Assembly: GCF_007830265.1 (NCBI RefSeq)
Contig: NZ_VLKE01000001.1
Coordinates: 2,604,001-2,668,000, forward strand
DNA: 64,000 nt
Origin: Micromonospora olivasterospora
Lineage (GTDB): Bacteria; Actinomycetota; Actinomycetes; Mycobacteriales; Micromonosporaceae
Direction of reading: 5' to 3'
Below the pieces are notes generated by a model. It was given only the letters and a program-made list of their open reading frames with translations, made no database searches and was not told the DNA's origin. Within the stretch, counting starts at the first letter, position 1. Each line of letters begins with the position of its first letter. Positions 37,129-50,500 of this stretch are shown piece by piece. A program made the position numbers and the translations under genes.

Positions 37129-37738
37129 GTCAGGCTCTCCGTTTTCGTACGCCCCGGGCGCGGGACCGCCGGGGTCGTGTGGTGGTCCAGGCCACCTCGG
37201 CGGTGGCCCCCGATCGGTGCTGCCCGGCGGCGCGCAACCCGGCGATGCGGGGGCGGGCCACGCGGACAGCAAGCACACACCACCCTAGCAGAGGGCGGCA
37301 GAGCAGCCGCTCCAGCCTACGCAGGGGCGCAATGACCGTCAAACACCTCGGCGTCGGGCACACGAGCGCCCTGAGCGCGACCGATGGGACGGTTTTCGCT
37401 GATGCCGACAAGGGTGCCGGGGCGACGGCGGTTGATGTTTGCGCCCTCCCGCTGTTACCGTGCGCGTTTGCGGTCAGCGTCGTCGCCCGGTTGTCGTCGT
37501 CAAAGGCAAGGCCGGTTCTCGTCGGCAGAGGCAAGACCGGACAAGGCAGTGAATCGTTCGGCACGGTGAGCCCGCTTCAGCACCCGTCCAGACAGGGGGC
37601 AGGTCCGACCCGCGTCCGGCGGGAGGCCACAATCGGTCGGTACACACAGGCTGTGGATAACTTGTGGATGACGACCGGTCAGCCATCCGGGGCTGGACCA
37701 GCGGCGGTCGGGAGCAGAGGCGAGGGGGTGGCACGACG
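37129..37738. promoter_or_regulatory. rpmH-dnaA divergent regulatory region
   Basis: 610 nt without a convincing gene. An exact DnaA box TGTGGATAA at 37652-37660 and a one-mismatch box at 37663-37671 lie 68-87 nt before the dnaA start, well placed for DnaA autorepression. The rest must contain the rpmH and dnaA promoters; no consensus stands out. Confidence 0.6.
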
Positions 37739-39622
37739 GTGGCCGGTACGACCGACCTTGCCGCGGTGTGGACGGCGACGACCGACGAGCTCGCCGACGA
37801 GATCATCTCTGCCCAGCAGCGCGCGTACCTGAGGCTCACCCGGCTCCGCGCGATCGTCGAGGACACCGCGCTGCTCTCCGTCCCGGACGCGTTCACCCGG
37901 GACGTGATCGAGTCCCGGCTGCGGCCCGCGATCACCGACGCGCTGACCCGGCGGCTGGGCCGGCCGATCCAGGTGGCGGTGACCGTACGGGTCGCCGAGG
38001 ACCCCTCGGGCCGCCCGGCGGGCACCGTCTACCGCGCCGCCCCGGAGGCCGGCCCGGGTGGGCCACCCGGCTACGACCCCCCGCAGTTCGACGCCCGGGG
38101 GTACGACGGCGACGCCCGCGGCTACGAAGGGCCCGGCGGGGGCCGGCCCGAGCCGGAGGACGCCTTCTCCATCACCGGCTACCCGGGGCCGGGTGACCAG
38201 GACCACGCCCGGCCGGGGCGCGCCGAGGGAGACGACGCTCCCGAGCTCGGTCCCGCCGGGCCGGGCCTGGACGCCTCGCCCCGCCCGCCCGCCGCCGGCG
38301 GCCACCGGCCGGGGCTGATCCCGGCCAGCCGGGACGCCCAGGAGCCGCTGTTCAGCGCCAGCTTCGCCGACCCGCTGCCCACCCCCCGGTCAGCGCAGGA
38401 ACGGCACGGCTTCGAGGACCGGCCCCGGGTCGACCCCGACGCCCGCCCCTACGAGCCCCGCTACCGCGACGGCGGCGCGCCGCCGCGACTGCCGCGGGAC
38501 GGCGGCACGGACAGCGGCCCCGGTCGCGGCGCGCCCGATCACCGGCCGGGCGTACGGGACGACCGGAGGCTCCCCGGGGGCGCGGACGCCGGGGGCAACC
38601 GGCTCAATCCGAAGTACATGTTCGAGACGTTCGTCATCGGCTCGTCCAACCGGTTCGCGCACGCCGCGGCGGTGGCGGTGGCCGAGTCGCCCGCGAAGGC
38701 GTACAACCCGCTGTTCATCTACGGCAGCTCAGGCCTCGGCAAGACGCACCTGCTGCACGCCATCGGCCACTACGCCACGACGCTCGGCAACGCCCGCTCG
38801 GTCCGGTACGTCTCGACCGAGGAGTTCACCAACGACTTCATCAACTCCCTGCGGGACGACAAGACCAGCGCCTTCCAGCGCCGCTACCGCGACGTCGACA
38901 TCCTGTTGATCGACGACATCCAGTTCCTGGAGAACCGCGAGCGGACCCAGGAGGAGTTCTTCCACACCTTCAACACGCTGCACAACGCCAACAAGCAGAT
39001 CGTGATCACCTCGGACCGGTCGCCGAAGCAACTGGCCACCCTGGAGGACCGGCTGCGCACCCGGTTCGAGTGGGGCCTGCTCGCCGACATCCAGCCGCCG
39101 GACCTGGAGACCCGCATCGCGATCCTGCAGAAGAAGGCGGCCCAGGAACGCCTGTTCGCCCCGCCGGACGTGCTGGAGTTCATCGCCTCCCGGGTGTCGA
39201 ACTCGATCCGGGAGCTGGAGGGGGCGCTGATCCGGGTCACCGCGTTCGCCAGCCTCACCCGGTCGACCGTGGAGCTGTCGCTGGCCGAGGAGGTGCTGCG
39301 GGACTTCATCCCCGACGGCGCCGGGCCGGAGATCACCGCCGACCAGATCATGGTCTCCACCGCCGACTACTTCGGCGTCAGCCTGGAGGACCTGCGCGGC
39401 CACTCCCGGTCGCGGGTGCTGGTCAACGCCCGCCAGGTCGCCATGTACCTGTGCCGGGAGCTGACCGACCTGTCGCTGCCCCGGATCGGGCAGGCGTTCG
39501 GCGGCCGGGACCACACCACCGTGATGCACGCCGACCGGAAGATCCGGCAGCAGATGGCGGAGCGCCGCTCGCTGTACAACCAGATCGCCGAGCTGACCAA
39601 CCGCATCAAGCAGACGACCTGA
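37739..39622 (+). CDS. dnaA: Chromosomal replication initiator DnaA
   Basis: 627 residues from the GTG at 37739; an earlier GTG at 37664 would start within a DnaA box. Domain I is at residues ~1-95 ([20 protein letters not shown]). A Pro/Gly/Asp-rich domain II of ~190 residues is typical of mycelial actinomycetes. Domain III starts around [18 protein letters not shown], with Walker [16 protein letters not shown] and Walker [15 protein letters not shown]. Domain IV carries the DNA-recognition signature [15 protein letters not shown]. It binds the boxes in the following intergenic region. Confidence 0.97.
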   Translation: MAGTTDLAAVWTATTDELADEIISAQQRAYLRLTRLRAIVEDTALLSVPDAFTRDVIESRLRPAITDALTRRLGRPIQVAVTVRVAEDPSGRPAGTVYRAAPEAGPGGPPGYDPPQFDARGYDGDARGYEGPGGGRPEPEDAFSITGYPGPGDQDHARPGRAEGDDAPELGPAGPGLDASPRPPAAGGHRPGLIPASRDAQEPLFSASFADPLPTPRSAQERHGFEDRPRVDPDARPYEPRYRDGGAPPRLPRDGGTDSGPGRGAPDHRPGVRDDRRLPGGADAGGNRLNPKYMFETFVIGSSNRFAHAAAVAVAESPAKAYNPLFIYGSSGLGKTHLLHAIGHYATTLGNARSVRYVSTEEFTNDFINSLRDDKTSAFQRRYRDVDILLIDDIQFLENRERTQEEFFHTFNTLHNANKQIVITSDRSPKQLATLEDRLRTRFEWGLLADIQPPDLETRIAILQKKAAQERLFAPPDVLEFIASRVSNSIRELEGALIRVTAFASLTRSTVELSLAEEVLRDFIPDGAGPEITADQIMVSTADYFGVSLEDLRGHSRSRVLVNARQVAMYLCRELTDLSLPRIGQAFGGRDHTTVMHADRKIRQQMAERRSLYNQIAELTNRIKQTT

Positions 39623-40463
39623 CCCGTACGCCCGGATACCGCACGGCGGGCGCAGCCCTGAGCCACGGCGGTGATCATGGGGGATGGCGGCAACAAATCG
39701 GACGTCGCACGGCCAACCCCCATGATCAGCGGACCGTAGGTGGCCGCCGGCCCCCGGGACGGTGGCCGGCGACTTGACCCTCGACCCGGTCGAGGCCTCA
39801 CGATCGGGCCGTGACTGTCCACAGCCACCGCTCGTTGTCCACATCCCGTTATCCACCGACCGTGGAAAACTACCGTATGCGCCCTCCCGGTTACCCACAG
39901 CCTGTGGACAAACCCTGGGGACGGGGTGTGGACGACTGGGGATAACGCCGACGTTGTCCCCAGGCCGAAGGGGTGGCTGTGAGTTTCCTGTTGAAGGTTC
40001 TGGGGACAACGTCGATCTCACCGGCCCGGCCTGTCCACAGGACTGGGGAGAAAGTCGGTGGATAACCGGTGGATAACCGGTGGACAACTGTGGACAACCC
40101 GGTGGATCGGGCCGCCTGTGGATCGCGAGGCCGGTTGTACCCCGGGTTATCCACAGCGAACCCACCGGTGGATAACAGGTCTGACCTGCTCGAACGCGAG
40201 TTCTCCACAGTTTGCACAGGTGCGATGAAGACGATGAGTTATCTCTTCTAAGAGAACAAAAACCAATCATCACCGTTGGACTTCCTGTGGATCGGATCGG
40301 AACGGCCGCCCAGAGCCGGCCGGCACCGACGCGAACCACGGGGCCGGGCGCACAGCCGATGCCCCCGCGCCCTAAGGTGCGATGGGTACCCGCACGGTCG
40401 GGCGGGACGGTAAGCAGCGGTCGGCATGAGAGAGTTGTCGCTGACGTCGACGCGGAGGCATTG
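39623..40463. other. oriC: Replication origin oriC
   Basis: 841 nt between dnaA and dnaN. Exact DnaA boxes at 39835, 39903, 40089 and 40147. Thirteen boxes with one mismatch, at 39815, 39849, 39891, 39927, 39937, 39954, 40001, 40031, 40057, 40068, 40079, 40167 and 40201. Boxes at 40057, 40068, 40079 and 40089 share one orientation with an 11/11/10-bp period, about one helical turn. An AT-rich segment at ~40224-40276 (GATGAGTTATCTCTTCTAAG) is the likely unwinding element. Position and box density match actinomycete oriC. Confidence 0.95.
39672..39728. repeat. 12-bp inverted repeat just after dnaA
   Basis: TGATCATGGGGG (39672-39683) / CCCCCATGATCA (39717-39728), perfect arms and a 33-nt loop, 50 nt after the dnaA stop. 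Either the dnaA terminator or a structural element at the left edge of oriC. Confidence 0.7.
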
Positions 40464-41597
40464 ATGAAGTTCCGAGTGGAGCGCGACGCGCTCGCCGAGG
40501 CCGTGGCGTGGACCGCGAAGAGCCTGCCCAGCCGGCCGTCCGTACCGGTGCTGGCTGGTGTGATGCTGCGGGTCACCGACGGCAACCTGCAGGTCTCCGG
40601 GTTCGACTACGAGGTCTCCAGCCAGGTGACGGTCGAGGTACAGGGTGACGCCGACGGCGCGGCCCTCGTCTCCGGCCGGCTGCTCGCCGAGATCACCAAG
40701 GCGCTCCCGGCCAAGCCGGTGGACATCGCCGCCGTGGGCGCGCACCTCGAACTCGTCTGCGGCAGCGCCCGGTTCACCCTGCCCACCATGCCGGTGGAGG
40801 ACTACCCGTCCCTGCCCGAGATGCCGGAGAGCGCCGGCACGGTTGACGCCGCCGTGTTCGCCGCGGCCGTCGCCCAGGTCGCCGTCGCCGCCGGCCGGGA
40901 CGAGACGCTGCCGATGATGACCGGCGTGCGCATCGAGCTGAACGGCGGCATGCTCGCCATGCTCGCCACCGACCGGTACCGGCTCGCCCTGCGCGAGATG
41001 GAGTGGAACCCGGACGACCCCGAGGTGAGCATCAACGCCCTGGTGCCGGCCCGGACGCTGCACGACACCGCCAAGGCCCTCGGCCCGCTCGGCGGCCAGG
41101 TGACCATGGCCCTGTCCCAGGGCGCGGCCGGCGAGGGCATGATCGGCTTCTCCGGCGGCACCCGGCGCACCACGAGCCGGCTGCTCGACGGCGCCAACTA
41201 CCCACCGGTGCGCTCCCTGTTCCCCAGCACGTACAACGCCGAGGCCCGGGTGCCGGTCAGCACCCTCATCGAGGTCGTCAAGCGGGTCGCGCTGGTGGCC
41301 GAACGCACCACCCCGGTGCTGCTCAGCTTCAGCTCCGACGGGCTGGTAGTCGAGGCCGGCGGCACGGAGGAGGCGCGGGCCAGCGAGGCCATGGAGGCCA
41401 CCTTCACCGGCGAGCCGCTGACCATCGGCTTCAACCCGCAGTACCTGATCGACGGCCTGGCCAACCTGAACGCCCAGTTCGCACTGCTGTCGTTCGTCGA
41501 CGCCTTCAAGCCGGCGGTGATCTGCCCCGCCGGTGAGGATGGCGAGGTCATCCCTGGGTACCGGTACCTCATCATGCCGATCCGCGTCTCCCGCTGA
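40464..41597 (+). CDS. dnaN: DNA polymerase III beta sliding clamp
   Basis: 377 residues from the ATG at 40464 (GCGGAGGCA upstream): MKFRVERDALAEAVAWTAKSLPSRPSVPVLAG. Three clamp domains; the C-terminus ends in YRYLIMPIRVSR, the usual protein-binding pocket edge (MPIR). The upstream-open frame from 40212 crosses oriC and is not coding. Confidence 0.98.
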   Translation: MKFRVERDALAEAVAWTAKSLPSRPSVPVLAGVMLRVTDGNLQVSGFDYEVSSQVTVEVQGDADGAALVSGRLLAEITKALPAKPVDIAAVGAHLELVCGSARFTLPTMPVEDYPSLPEMPESAGTVDAAVFAAAVAQVAVAAGRDETLPMMTGVRIELNGGMLAMLATDRYRLALREMEWNPDDPEVSINALVPARTLHDTAKALGPLGGQVTMALSQGAAGEGMIGFSGGTRRTTSRLLDGANYPPVRSLFPSTYNAEARVPVSTLIEVVKRVALVAERTTPVLLSFSSDGLVVEAGGTEEARASEAMEATFTGEPLTIGFNPQYLIDGLANLNAQFALLSFVDAFKPAVICPAGEDGEVIPGYRYLIMPIRVSR

Positions 41598-41640
41598 TCG
41601 TGCTTTCCCCTCACCCAGACGCAGCGGAGGTAGAGACAAG

Positions 41641-42519
41641 ATGCAGCTCGGCCTGGTAGGACTCGGCCGGATGGGCGGCAACATGCGCGAGCGGTTGCGC
41701 GCCGCCGGGCACGAGGTCGTGGGCTTCGACCAGAACGCGGAGTTGAGCGACGTCGCGAGCCTGGCCGAACTGGCGGAAAAGCTCGAGTCGCCGCGCGCGG
41801 TCTGGGTGATGGTCCCGGCCGGCGTGACCGACGCGACCATCGACGAGCTGGCCGCGGTGCTGGGCGAGGGCGACATCGTCATCGATGGCGGCAACTCGCG
41901 GTTCAGCGACGACGGCCCCCGCGCCGAGCGCCTGCACGAGCAGGGCATCGGCTACCTCGACGTCGGCGTCTCCGGCGGCGTCTGGGGCAAGCAGAACGGG
42001 TACGCCCTGATGGTCGGCGGCGCGCAGGAGCACGTCGACCGGCTCATGCCGATCTTCGAGGCGCTCAAGCCGGCCGGCGAGTTCGGCTTCGTGCACGCCG
42101 GCCCGGTCGGCGCCGGCCACTACGCCAAGATGGTGCACAACGGCATCGAGTACGGCCTGATGCACGCCTACGCCGAGGGCTACGAACTGCTCGCCAAGTC
42201 CGAGCTGGTGACCAACGTGCCGGGGGTGTTCAAGTCCTGGCGCGAGGGCACCGTCGTCCGCTCCTGGCTGCTCGACCTGCTGGACCGGGCGCTGGACGAG
42301 GACCCGGAGCTCGCCGAGCTCAGCGGCTACACCGAGGACACGGGCGAGGGTCGGTGGACGGTCGACGAGGCCGTCCGGCTCGCCGTGCCGCTGAACGTCA
42401 TCGCCGCGTCGCTGTTCGCCCGGTTCGCCTCCCGGCAGGACGACTCGCCCGCGATGAAGGCCGTCGCCGCGCTGCGTCAGCAGTTCGGCGGGCATGCCGT
42501 CGTCCGGCGCAAGAGCTGA
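41641..42519 (+). CDS. gnd: 6-phosphogluconate dehydrogenase, decarboxylating (short form)
   Basis: 292 residues with GGAGGTAGAGA before the ATG. NAD(P)-binding [17 protein letters not shown], substrate motif [21 protein letters not shown], catalytic Lys in [18 protein letters not shown]. The length fits the short YqeC/GndA type. Its place between dnaN and recF is characteristic of actinomycetes. Confidence 0.96.
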   Translation: MQLGLVGLGRMGGNMRERLRAAGHEVVGFDQNAELSDVASLAELAEKLESPRAVWVMVPAGVTDATIDELAAVLGEGDIVIDGGNSRFSDDGPRAERLHEQGIGYLDVGVSGGVWGKQNGYALMVGGAQEHVDRLMPIFEALKPAGEFGFVHAGPVGAGHYAKMVHNGIEYGLMHAYAEGYELLAKSELVTNVPGVFKSWREGTVVRSWLLDLLDRALDEDPELAELSGYTEDTGEGRWTVDEAVRLAVPLNVIAASLFARFASRQDDSPAMKAVAALRQQFGGHAVVRRKS

Positions 42520-42535
42520 CCGGTATCCACAGCCT

Positions 42536-43669
42536 GTGTACGTCCGCCGGCTCGAACTGGTCGACTTCCGCTCGTACGAGCGGGTCGGTGTCGATCTTGA
42601 GCCGGGGCCGAACGTCCTGATCGGCGCCAACGGCGTCGGCAAGACCAACATCGTCGAGGCGCTGGGCTACGTGGCGACCCTGGACTCGCATCGGGTCGCC
42701 ACGGACGCCCCCCTCGTCCGGATGGGTGCGTCCTCGGCCGTGATCCGCTGCTCCGTGGTGCACGAGGGGCGCGAGCTGCTGGTCGAGCTGGAGATCGTTC
42801 CCGGCAAGGCCAACCGGGCCCGGCTCGGACGCTCGTCGGCCCGGCGGGCGCGGGACGTGCTCGGCGCGCTGCGGCTGGTGCTCTTCGCCCCGGAGGACCT
42901 GGAACTCGTCCGGGGCGACCCGTCGGAGCGCCGCCGCTACCTCGACGACCTGCTGGTCAGCCGGCAGCCCCGGTACGCCGGGGTGCGCGCCGACTACGAG
43001 CGGGTGGTCAAGCAGCGCAACGCCCTGCTGCGCACCGCGTACCTGGCCCGCAAGACAGGCGGGTCTCGGGGCGGCGACCTGTCCACCCTCGCGGTCTGGG
43101 ACACCCATCTGGCCCGGCACGGCGCCGAGCTGCTCGCCGGCCGGCTGGAGCTGGTGGCCGCGCTCGGTCCGCACGTCGCCAAGGCGTACGACGCGGTTGC
43201 CGCGGGGCGGGGCGCGGCGAGCATCGCGTACCGGCCGTCGCTGGAGTTGCCCGACCCGGCGCCGGACCGTGCGGCGCTGGCCGAGGCGCTGCTCGCGGCG
43301 CTCGCGGAGTCCCGATCCGCCGAGGTCGAGCGGGGCATGACCCTGGTCGGCCCGCACCGCGACGACCTGGCCCTCGCCCTCGGCCCGCTGCCCGCCAAGG
43401 GGTACGCCAGCCACGGCGAGTCGTGGTCGTTCGCGCTGGCGCTGCGGCTGGCCGGGTACGACCTGCTGCGCTCCGACGGCATCGAGCCGGTGCTGGTGCT
43501 CGACGACGTCTTCGCCGAGCTGGACGCCGGCCGCCGGGAACGGCTGGCGGAGCTGGTCGGCGGGGCGAGCCAGCTGCTCGTCACCTGCGCTGTGGACGAC
43601 GACGTGCCGGCCGGCCTGCGCGGCGTCCGGTACCAGGTGGGCGAGGGGACGGTACGCCGTGCCGGCTGA
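42536..43669 (+). CDS. recF: DNA replication and repair protein RecF
   Basis: 377 residues from the GTG at 42536 ([17 protein letters not shown]). Walker [17 protein letters not shown], signature region [19 protein letters not shown], Walker [20 protein letters not shown]-type ATPase that loads RecA at gaps. A one-mismatch DnaA box (42523-42531) lies just before the start. Confidence 0.96.
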   Translation: MYVRRLELVDFRSYERVGVDLEPGPNVLIGANGVGKTNIVEALGYVATLDSHRVATDAPLVRMGASSAVIRCSVVHEGRELLVELEIVPGKANRARLGRSSARRARDVLGALRLVLFAPEDLELVRGDPSERRRYLDDLLVSRQPRYAGVRADYERVVKQRNALLRTAYLARKTGGSRGGDLSTLAVWDTHLARHGAELLAGRLELVAALGPHVAKAYDAVAAGRGAASIAYRPSLELPDPAPDRAALAEALLAALAESRSAEVERGMTLVGPHRDDLALALGPLPAKGYASHGESWSFALALRLAGYDLLRSDGIEPVLVLDDVFAELDAGRRERLAELVGGASQLLVTCAVDDDVPAGLRGVRYQVGEGTVRRAG

Positions 43670-44297
43670 ACCGAGGCGTCCGCCGTCGGGCGACCCGCCC
43701 ACCGGCCCGACCCCGGCCAACGCAGCGGGTTCCGCGGGCGCCGACGCGTCTGCCGCCGGGCCGCGAGCCGGGAAGGCCGACGCGCCGGACGGCGTCTCCG
43801 GGCCGGAGCTGGCCCGCGCGGTGCTGGACGCCGCAAAGGCCCGGCGCGAGGCCGCGGCCAGGACGCGCCGGCGCGGCGCCGTGTCGGGGGACGGCGCGGG
43901 CGGCCGGCGGCTGCGCGGCTACTCCGGCCCGGGGCCGGACCCGCGCGACCCGCAGCCGCTCGGCGCGGTGCTGGCCAAGCTGGTCAAGGCACGCGGCTGG
44001 GAGCAGCCGGCCGCCGAGGCGACGGTCTTCGGCTCGTGGGAGCGGGTGGTCGGGCCGGAGGTGGCCCAGCACAGCCGCCCGGTCAAGTTGGAGAACGGCG
44101 AGCTGACCGTGGAGGCGCGGTCCACCGCCTGGGCGACCCAGTTGCGGCTGCTCGCCGGCTCGCTGTTGCAGCAGATCGCCCGTGAGGTGGGGCACAACGT
44201 GGTGCGCAAGCTGCACATCCACGGCCCGGCCGCGCCGTCCTGGTCCAAGGGGCCGCGCCGCGTCCGCGGCCGGGGGCCCCGCGACACGTACGGCTGA
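43659..44297 (+). CDS. DciA-like protein (DUF721)
   Basis: 212 residues from a GTG inside the recF 3' end (11-nt overlap). Residues 1-100 are Pro/Gly/Arg-rich and disordered. Residues ~105-195 form the DUF721/DciA domain: [39 protein letters not shown], and [28 protein letters not shown]. DciA proteins load or assist the replicative helicase DnaB in most bacteria lacking DnaC. recF-dciA-gyrB is a conserved order. Confidence 0.9.
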   Translation: MPAEPRRPPSGDPPTGPTPANAAGSAGADASAAGPRAGKADAPDGVSGPELARAVLDAAKARREAAARTRRRGAVSGDGAGGRRLRGYSGPGPDPRDPQPLGAVLAKLVKARGWEQPAAEATVFGSWERVVGPEVAQHSRPVKLENGELTVEARSTAWATQLRLLAGSLLQQIAREVGHNVVRKLHIHGPAAPSWSKGPRRVRGRGPRDTYG

Positions 44298-44347
44298 CCG
44301 AGGCCGGTTACGGGCGCCGGGAGCGCGATCCGGCCGACGAGCGCAGC

Positions 44348-44370
44348 CTGGCCGTCACGCTGACGGCCAG
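44348..44370. terminator. Hairpin between dciA-like and convergent hypothetical
   Basis: Perfect 10-bp stem CTGGCCGTCA / TGACGGCCAG with a 3-nt loop. Confidence 0.7.
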
Positions 44371-44442
44371 CGGGCAGGCGCCGCGGGCCCGCGCGGAGGA
44401 GATCCCCCGCGTCTGCTTCGCGCAGAGGACCGGGCGAGGGGA

Positions 44443-44997
44443 TCAGGCGTCGGCGTACACCGCGAAGCCGCAGTCGGCGCAGCGGCGGTAGAAGGCCGCC
44501 AGCACCCCGAGCTCGGCGCAGGCGAAGTCCCACTGCGGGGGGTCACCGTTCTCGTCGCGCAGCCCGTCGAGCCGGCTGTCCAGCCAGCGCAGCTGCTGCT
44601 CGGCCAGGCGACCGTCGGCGAGCAGGCCGCGCAGCACGGTGCTGACCGAGTCGAAGGTGACCGCCTCGCCGTGGGGCCGGTGCCCGGCGACGAAGCGCTC
44701 GATCCCCCCGGCGATCCACGCGCAGCCGTCCGGGTCGATCACCGGGTCCTCGTCCTCGGCGGCCGCGTCCGTGGCGTACAGCACATTTTCCAGCCCGAGC
44801 AGGAGGTCGACCAGCTCCGTGTACGCGGTCGCCCGGACGGTCCCGGTCTTGGCGATGTGTTCCGCGAGGGCGGCGGTCCGCGCCGAGATCCGCGGCATGT
44901 CGACGATTTCGCCGAAGTCGACGAACTCGGCCGGCGCGACCGGGTCGTAGAAGCGGCCGGTCCGCGGCCAGTGCACCGCGACGTTGTCCAGCCCCAC
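44443..44997 (-). CDS. Conserved-looking hypothetical protein with CxxC tail
   Basis: 184 residues: MGLDNVAVHWPRTGRFYDPVAPAEFVDF at the start. The middle is mostly helical (TAYTELVDLLLGLENVLYA) and the end is FYRRCADCGFAVYADA, where CADC may bind zinc. High third-position GC supports coding. Family and function not recognised. It is oriented against gyrB, with the two starts diverging. Confidence 0.7.
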   Translation of the reverse strand: MGLDNVAVHWPRTGRFYDPVAPAEFVDFGEIVDMPRISARTAALAEHIAKTGTVRATAYTELVDLLLGLENVLYATDAAAEDEDPVIDPDGCAWIAGGIERFVAGHRPHGEAVTFDSVSTVLRGLLADGRLAEQQLRWLDSRLDGLRDENGDPPQWDFACAELGVLAAFYRRCADCGFAVYADA

Positions 44998-47469
<2,472 letters not shown>

Positions 47470-47589
47470 CGGGCCGGCGGGCCGTCCACCGGGCGGCCCG
47501 CCAATCCACAGAGTTATCCACAGCGCGCCCGGTTTCCACAGTCGTTATCCACAGCACAAAAACGACTCTCAGTCTGATAAGGGTTAACA
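47470..47589. promoter_or_regulatory. gyrB-gyrA spacer with two exact DnaA boxes
   Basis: TTATCCACA at 47514-47522 and 47545-47553, plus weaker CAATCCACA (47502) and GTTTCCACA (47532). A possible DnaA-controlled region for gyrA. Confidence 0.65.
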
Positions 47590-50500
47590 GTGACCGATAC
47601 CCCCGAGTCCACCCCGAGCGAGCCCGAGGTCCCCGAGACCGCCGCCGCGGTCGTGGCGCACGACCGGATCGAGCCGGTCGGGCTCGAGGTGGAGATGCAG
47701 CGCTCCTACCTCGACTACGCCATGAGCGTCATCGTGGGGCGGGCGCTGCCGGACGTCCGGGACGGGCTCAAGCCGGTCCACCGCAAGATCCTGTACGCCA
47801 TGTTCGACTCCGGCTACCGGCCGGACCGCGGCTACGTGAAGTGCTCCCGCGTCGTCGGCGACGTCATGGGTCAGTTCCACCCGCACGGCGACTCGGCGAT
47901 CTACGACGCGCTGGTCCGGATGGCGCAGCCCTGGTCGCTGCGGTACCCGCTGGTCGACGGCAACGGCAACTTCGGCTCGCCCGGCAACGATCCAGCAGCC
48001 GCGATGCGCTATTGCCTGTCCGGCGACGCCCGGATTCGTACCGCCGACGGGTCGGTCCGGATCGACCAGATCGTCGCCGACGCGGCGCCGGGCAGCGAGA
48101 CCGACATCGAGCTCAAGGTTCGCGACCGCAACGGCGACCTGGTCCGCGCCTCCAAGTTCTTCCACTCCGGCGAGCACCCCACGCTGCGGCTGCGCACCCG
48201 CGATGGGTACGAGCTGACCGGCACCCACAACCACCCGGTGCTCTGCCTGGTGAGCGTGGCCGGCGTGCCGACCCTGCTGTGGAAGCTGCTCGCCGAGATC
48301 ACCCCGGGTGATCGGGTGGTCCTGCAGCGCACGGTGCCGGACGAGATCGGCTACCCGATGCTGGAGCACGTCGAGGCCGCCGTCCTCGCCGGCGCGTTCG
48401 TCAGCGAGGGCTGGGTCTCCGAAGGGCGGGCCGGCTTCAACAACGTGGACCGGGAGTTCTTCGTCCGGGTCCTCGCGGCCTACGACCTCGCGGTCGGCGG
48501 TCCGCGCTACGTCGGTCAGCGCACCGTAGCCTCGGGCAGTGTGCTGCACGAGCTGGACATCCAGGATCCCTCGGCGCTGCACAGGAGCCTCCTCGGCGAG
48601 CTGGCCGGGGCACGCAGCGCGGGGAAGTTCGTGCCCGAGTTCGTCTGGCAGGGGCAGCCGGCGGTCAAGCGGGCCTTCCTTCAAGCGTTGTTCGAGGGCG
48701 ACGGCTCGTCCTCGCTGCTGCCGCGTGACACCATCCAGATTTCGTACTCCACCCGCAGCGAGCGGCTTGCCCGCGAGGTGCAGCAGCTTCTGCTGGAGTT
48801 CGGCGTGGTCAGCCGGCAGATCCGGTACGACAACGGCGAGATCAAGATCGTGGTGACCAACCGCCGTGACGCCCGCGTCTTCGCCGCGCACATCGGCTTC
48901 CTCGGCCGCAAGCAGGCGAAGCTGGAGGCCGAACTGGCCAACGTCCCGGCCAGCAGCACGGCGCTCTCCAGTGACCACGTCCCGCTGGTCGGCGACTTCA
49001 TCCGGGAGCACGGCGCCACCCGCTGGACCGAGCGGGACTGGCTGCGGCGGCACAACGTCGACCGCGTCGAGCGCTGGGAGCGGGACCGGGACGAGATCGC
49101 CGTCCGGATCACCGAGCGCGAGGTGCTCGACGTGGTCGAGCCGTTGGTCGACGGGCGGTTCTACTACGCCGAGGTGGCGAGCGTCACCGACGCGGGTGCG
49201 CAGCCGGTCTACAGCATCCGGGTGGACACCGACGACCACTCCTTCGTGTCCGACGGCTTCGTCAGCCACAACACAGAGTGCAAGCTCGACCCGCTGGCGA
49301 TGGAGATGCTGCGGGACATCGACGAGGACACCGTCGACCTGCAGGACAACTACGACGGCCGGGCCAAGGAGCCCACGATCCTGCCGTCGCGCATCCCGAA
49401 CCTGCTGATCAACGGCTCCGAGGGCATCGCGGTCGGCATGGCCACCAAGATCCCGCCGCACAACCTGCGCGAGATCGGCGCGGCCGTGCAGTGGTGCCTG
49501 GAGCACCCGGACGCCGACGAGGCCACCACCCTCGACACGCTGATCGACATCGTCAAGGGCCCGGACTTTCCCACGTACGGCCTGATCGTCGGCACGCAGG
49601 CGATCCAGGACGCGTACCGCACGGGTCGGGGCTCGATCCGGATGCGCGCCGTGGTGGAGGTCGAGGAGGACAAGCGCGGCCGCCCGGCGCTGGTGGTCAG
49701 CGAGCTGCCGTACCAGGTCAACCCGGACAACCTCGCCGAGCGGATCGCCGAGCTGATCAAGGAGGGCAAGCTCGGCGGCATCGCCGACATCCGGGACGAG
49801 TCCTCCGGGCGTACGGGCATGCGGATCGTGCTGGTGCTCAAGCGCGACGCGGTCGCCAAGGTGGTGCTCAACAACCTCTACAAGCACACCCAGCTCCAGG
49901 AGACCTTCGGCGCCAACATGCTGGCGCTGGTCGACGGGGTGCCGCGCACGCTGAACCTGGCGCAGTTCATCCGCCACTACGTCGAGCACCAGATCGAGGT
50001 GATCCGGCGGCGGACGGCGTTCCGGCTGCGCAAGGCCGAGGAGCGGGCGCACATCCTGCGCGGCCTGTCCAAGGCGCTGGACGCCCTCGACGAGGTGATC
50101 GCCCTGATCCGGCGCTCGCCCACGGTGGAGGACGCGCGGCAGGGCCTGATCCGGCTGCTGGACATCGACGAGGTCCAGGCAACCGCGATCCTGGACATGC
50201 AGCTGCGCCGGCTCGCCGCGTTGGAGCGGCAGCGGATCCTCGACGACCTGGCCAAGCTGGAGATCGAGATCGCGGATCTCAAGGACATCCTGGCCAAGCC
50301 GGAGCGGCAGCGGAGGATCGTCTCCGAGGAGCTGGGCGAGATCGTCGCCAAGTGGGGCGACGAGCGGCGGACGAAGATCGTGCCGTTCGAGGGCGAGGTC
50401 TCGATGGAGGACCTCATCGCCCGCGAGGACGTCGTCGTGACGATCACCCGCACCGGGTACGCCAAGCGCACCAAGGTCGACCTCTACCGGTCCCAGCGGC

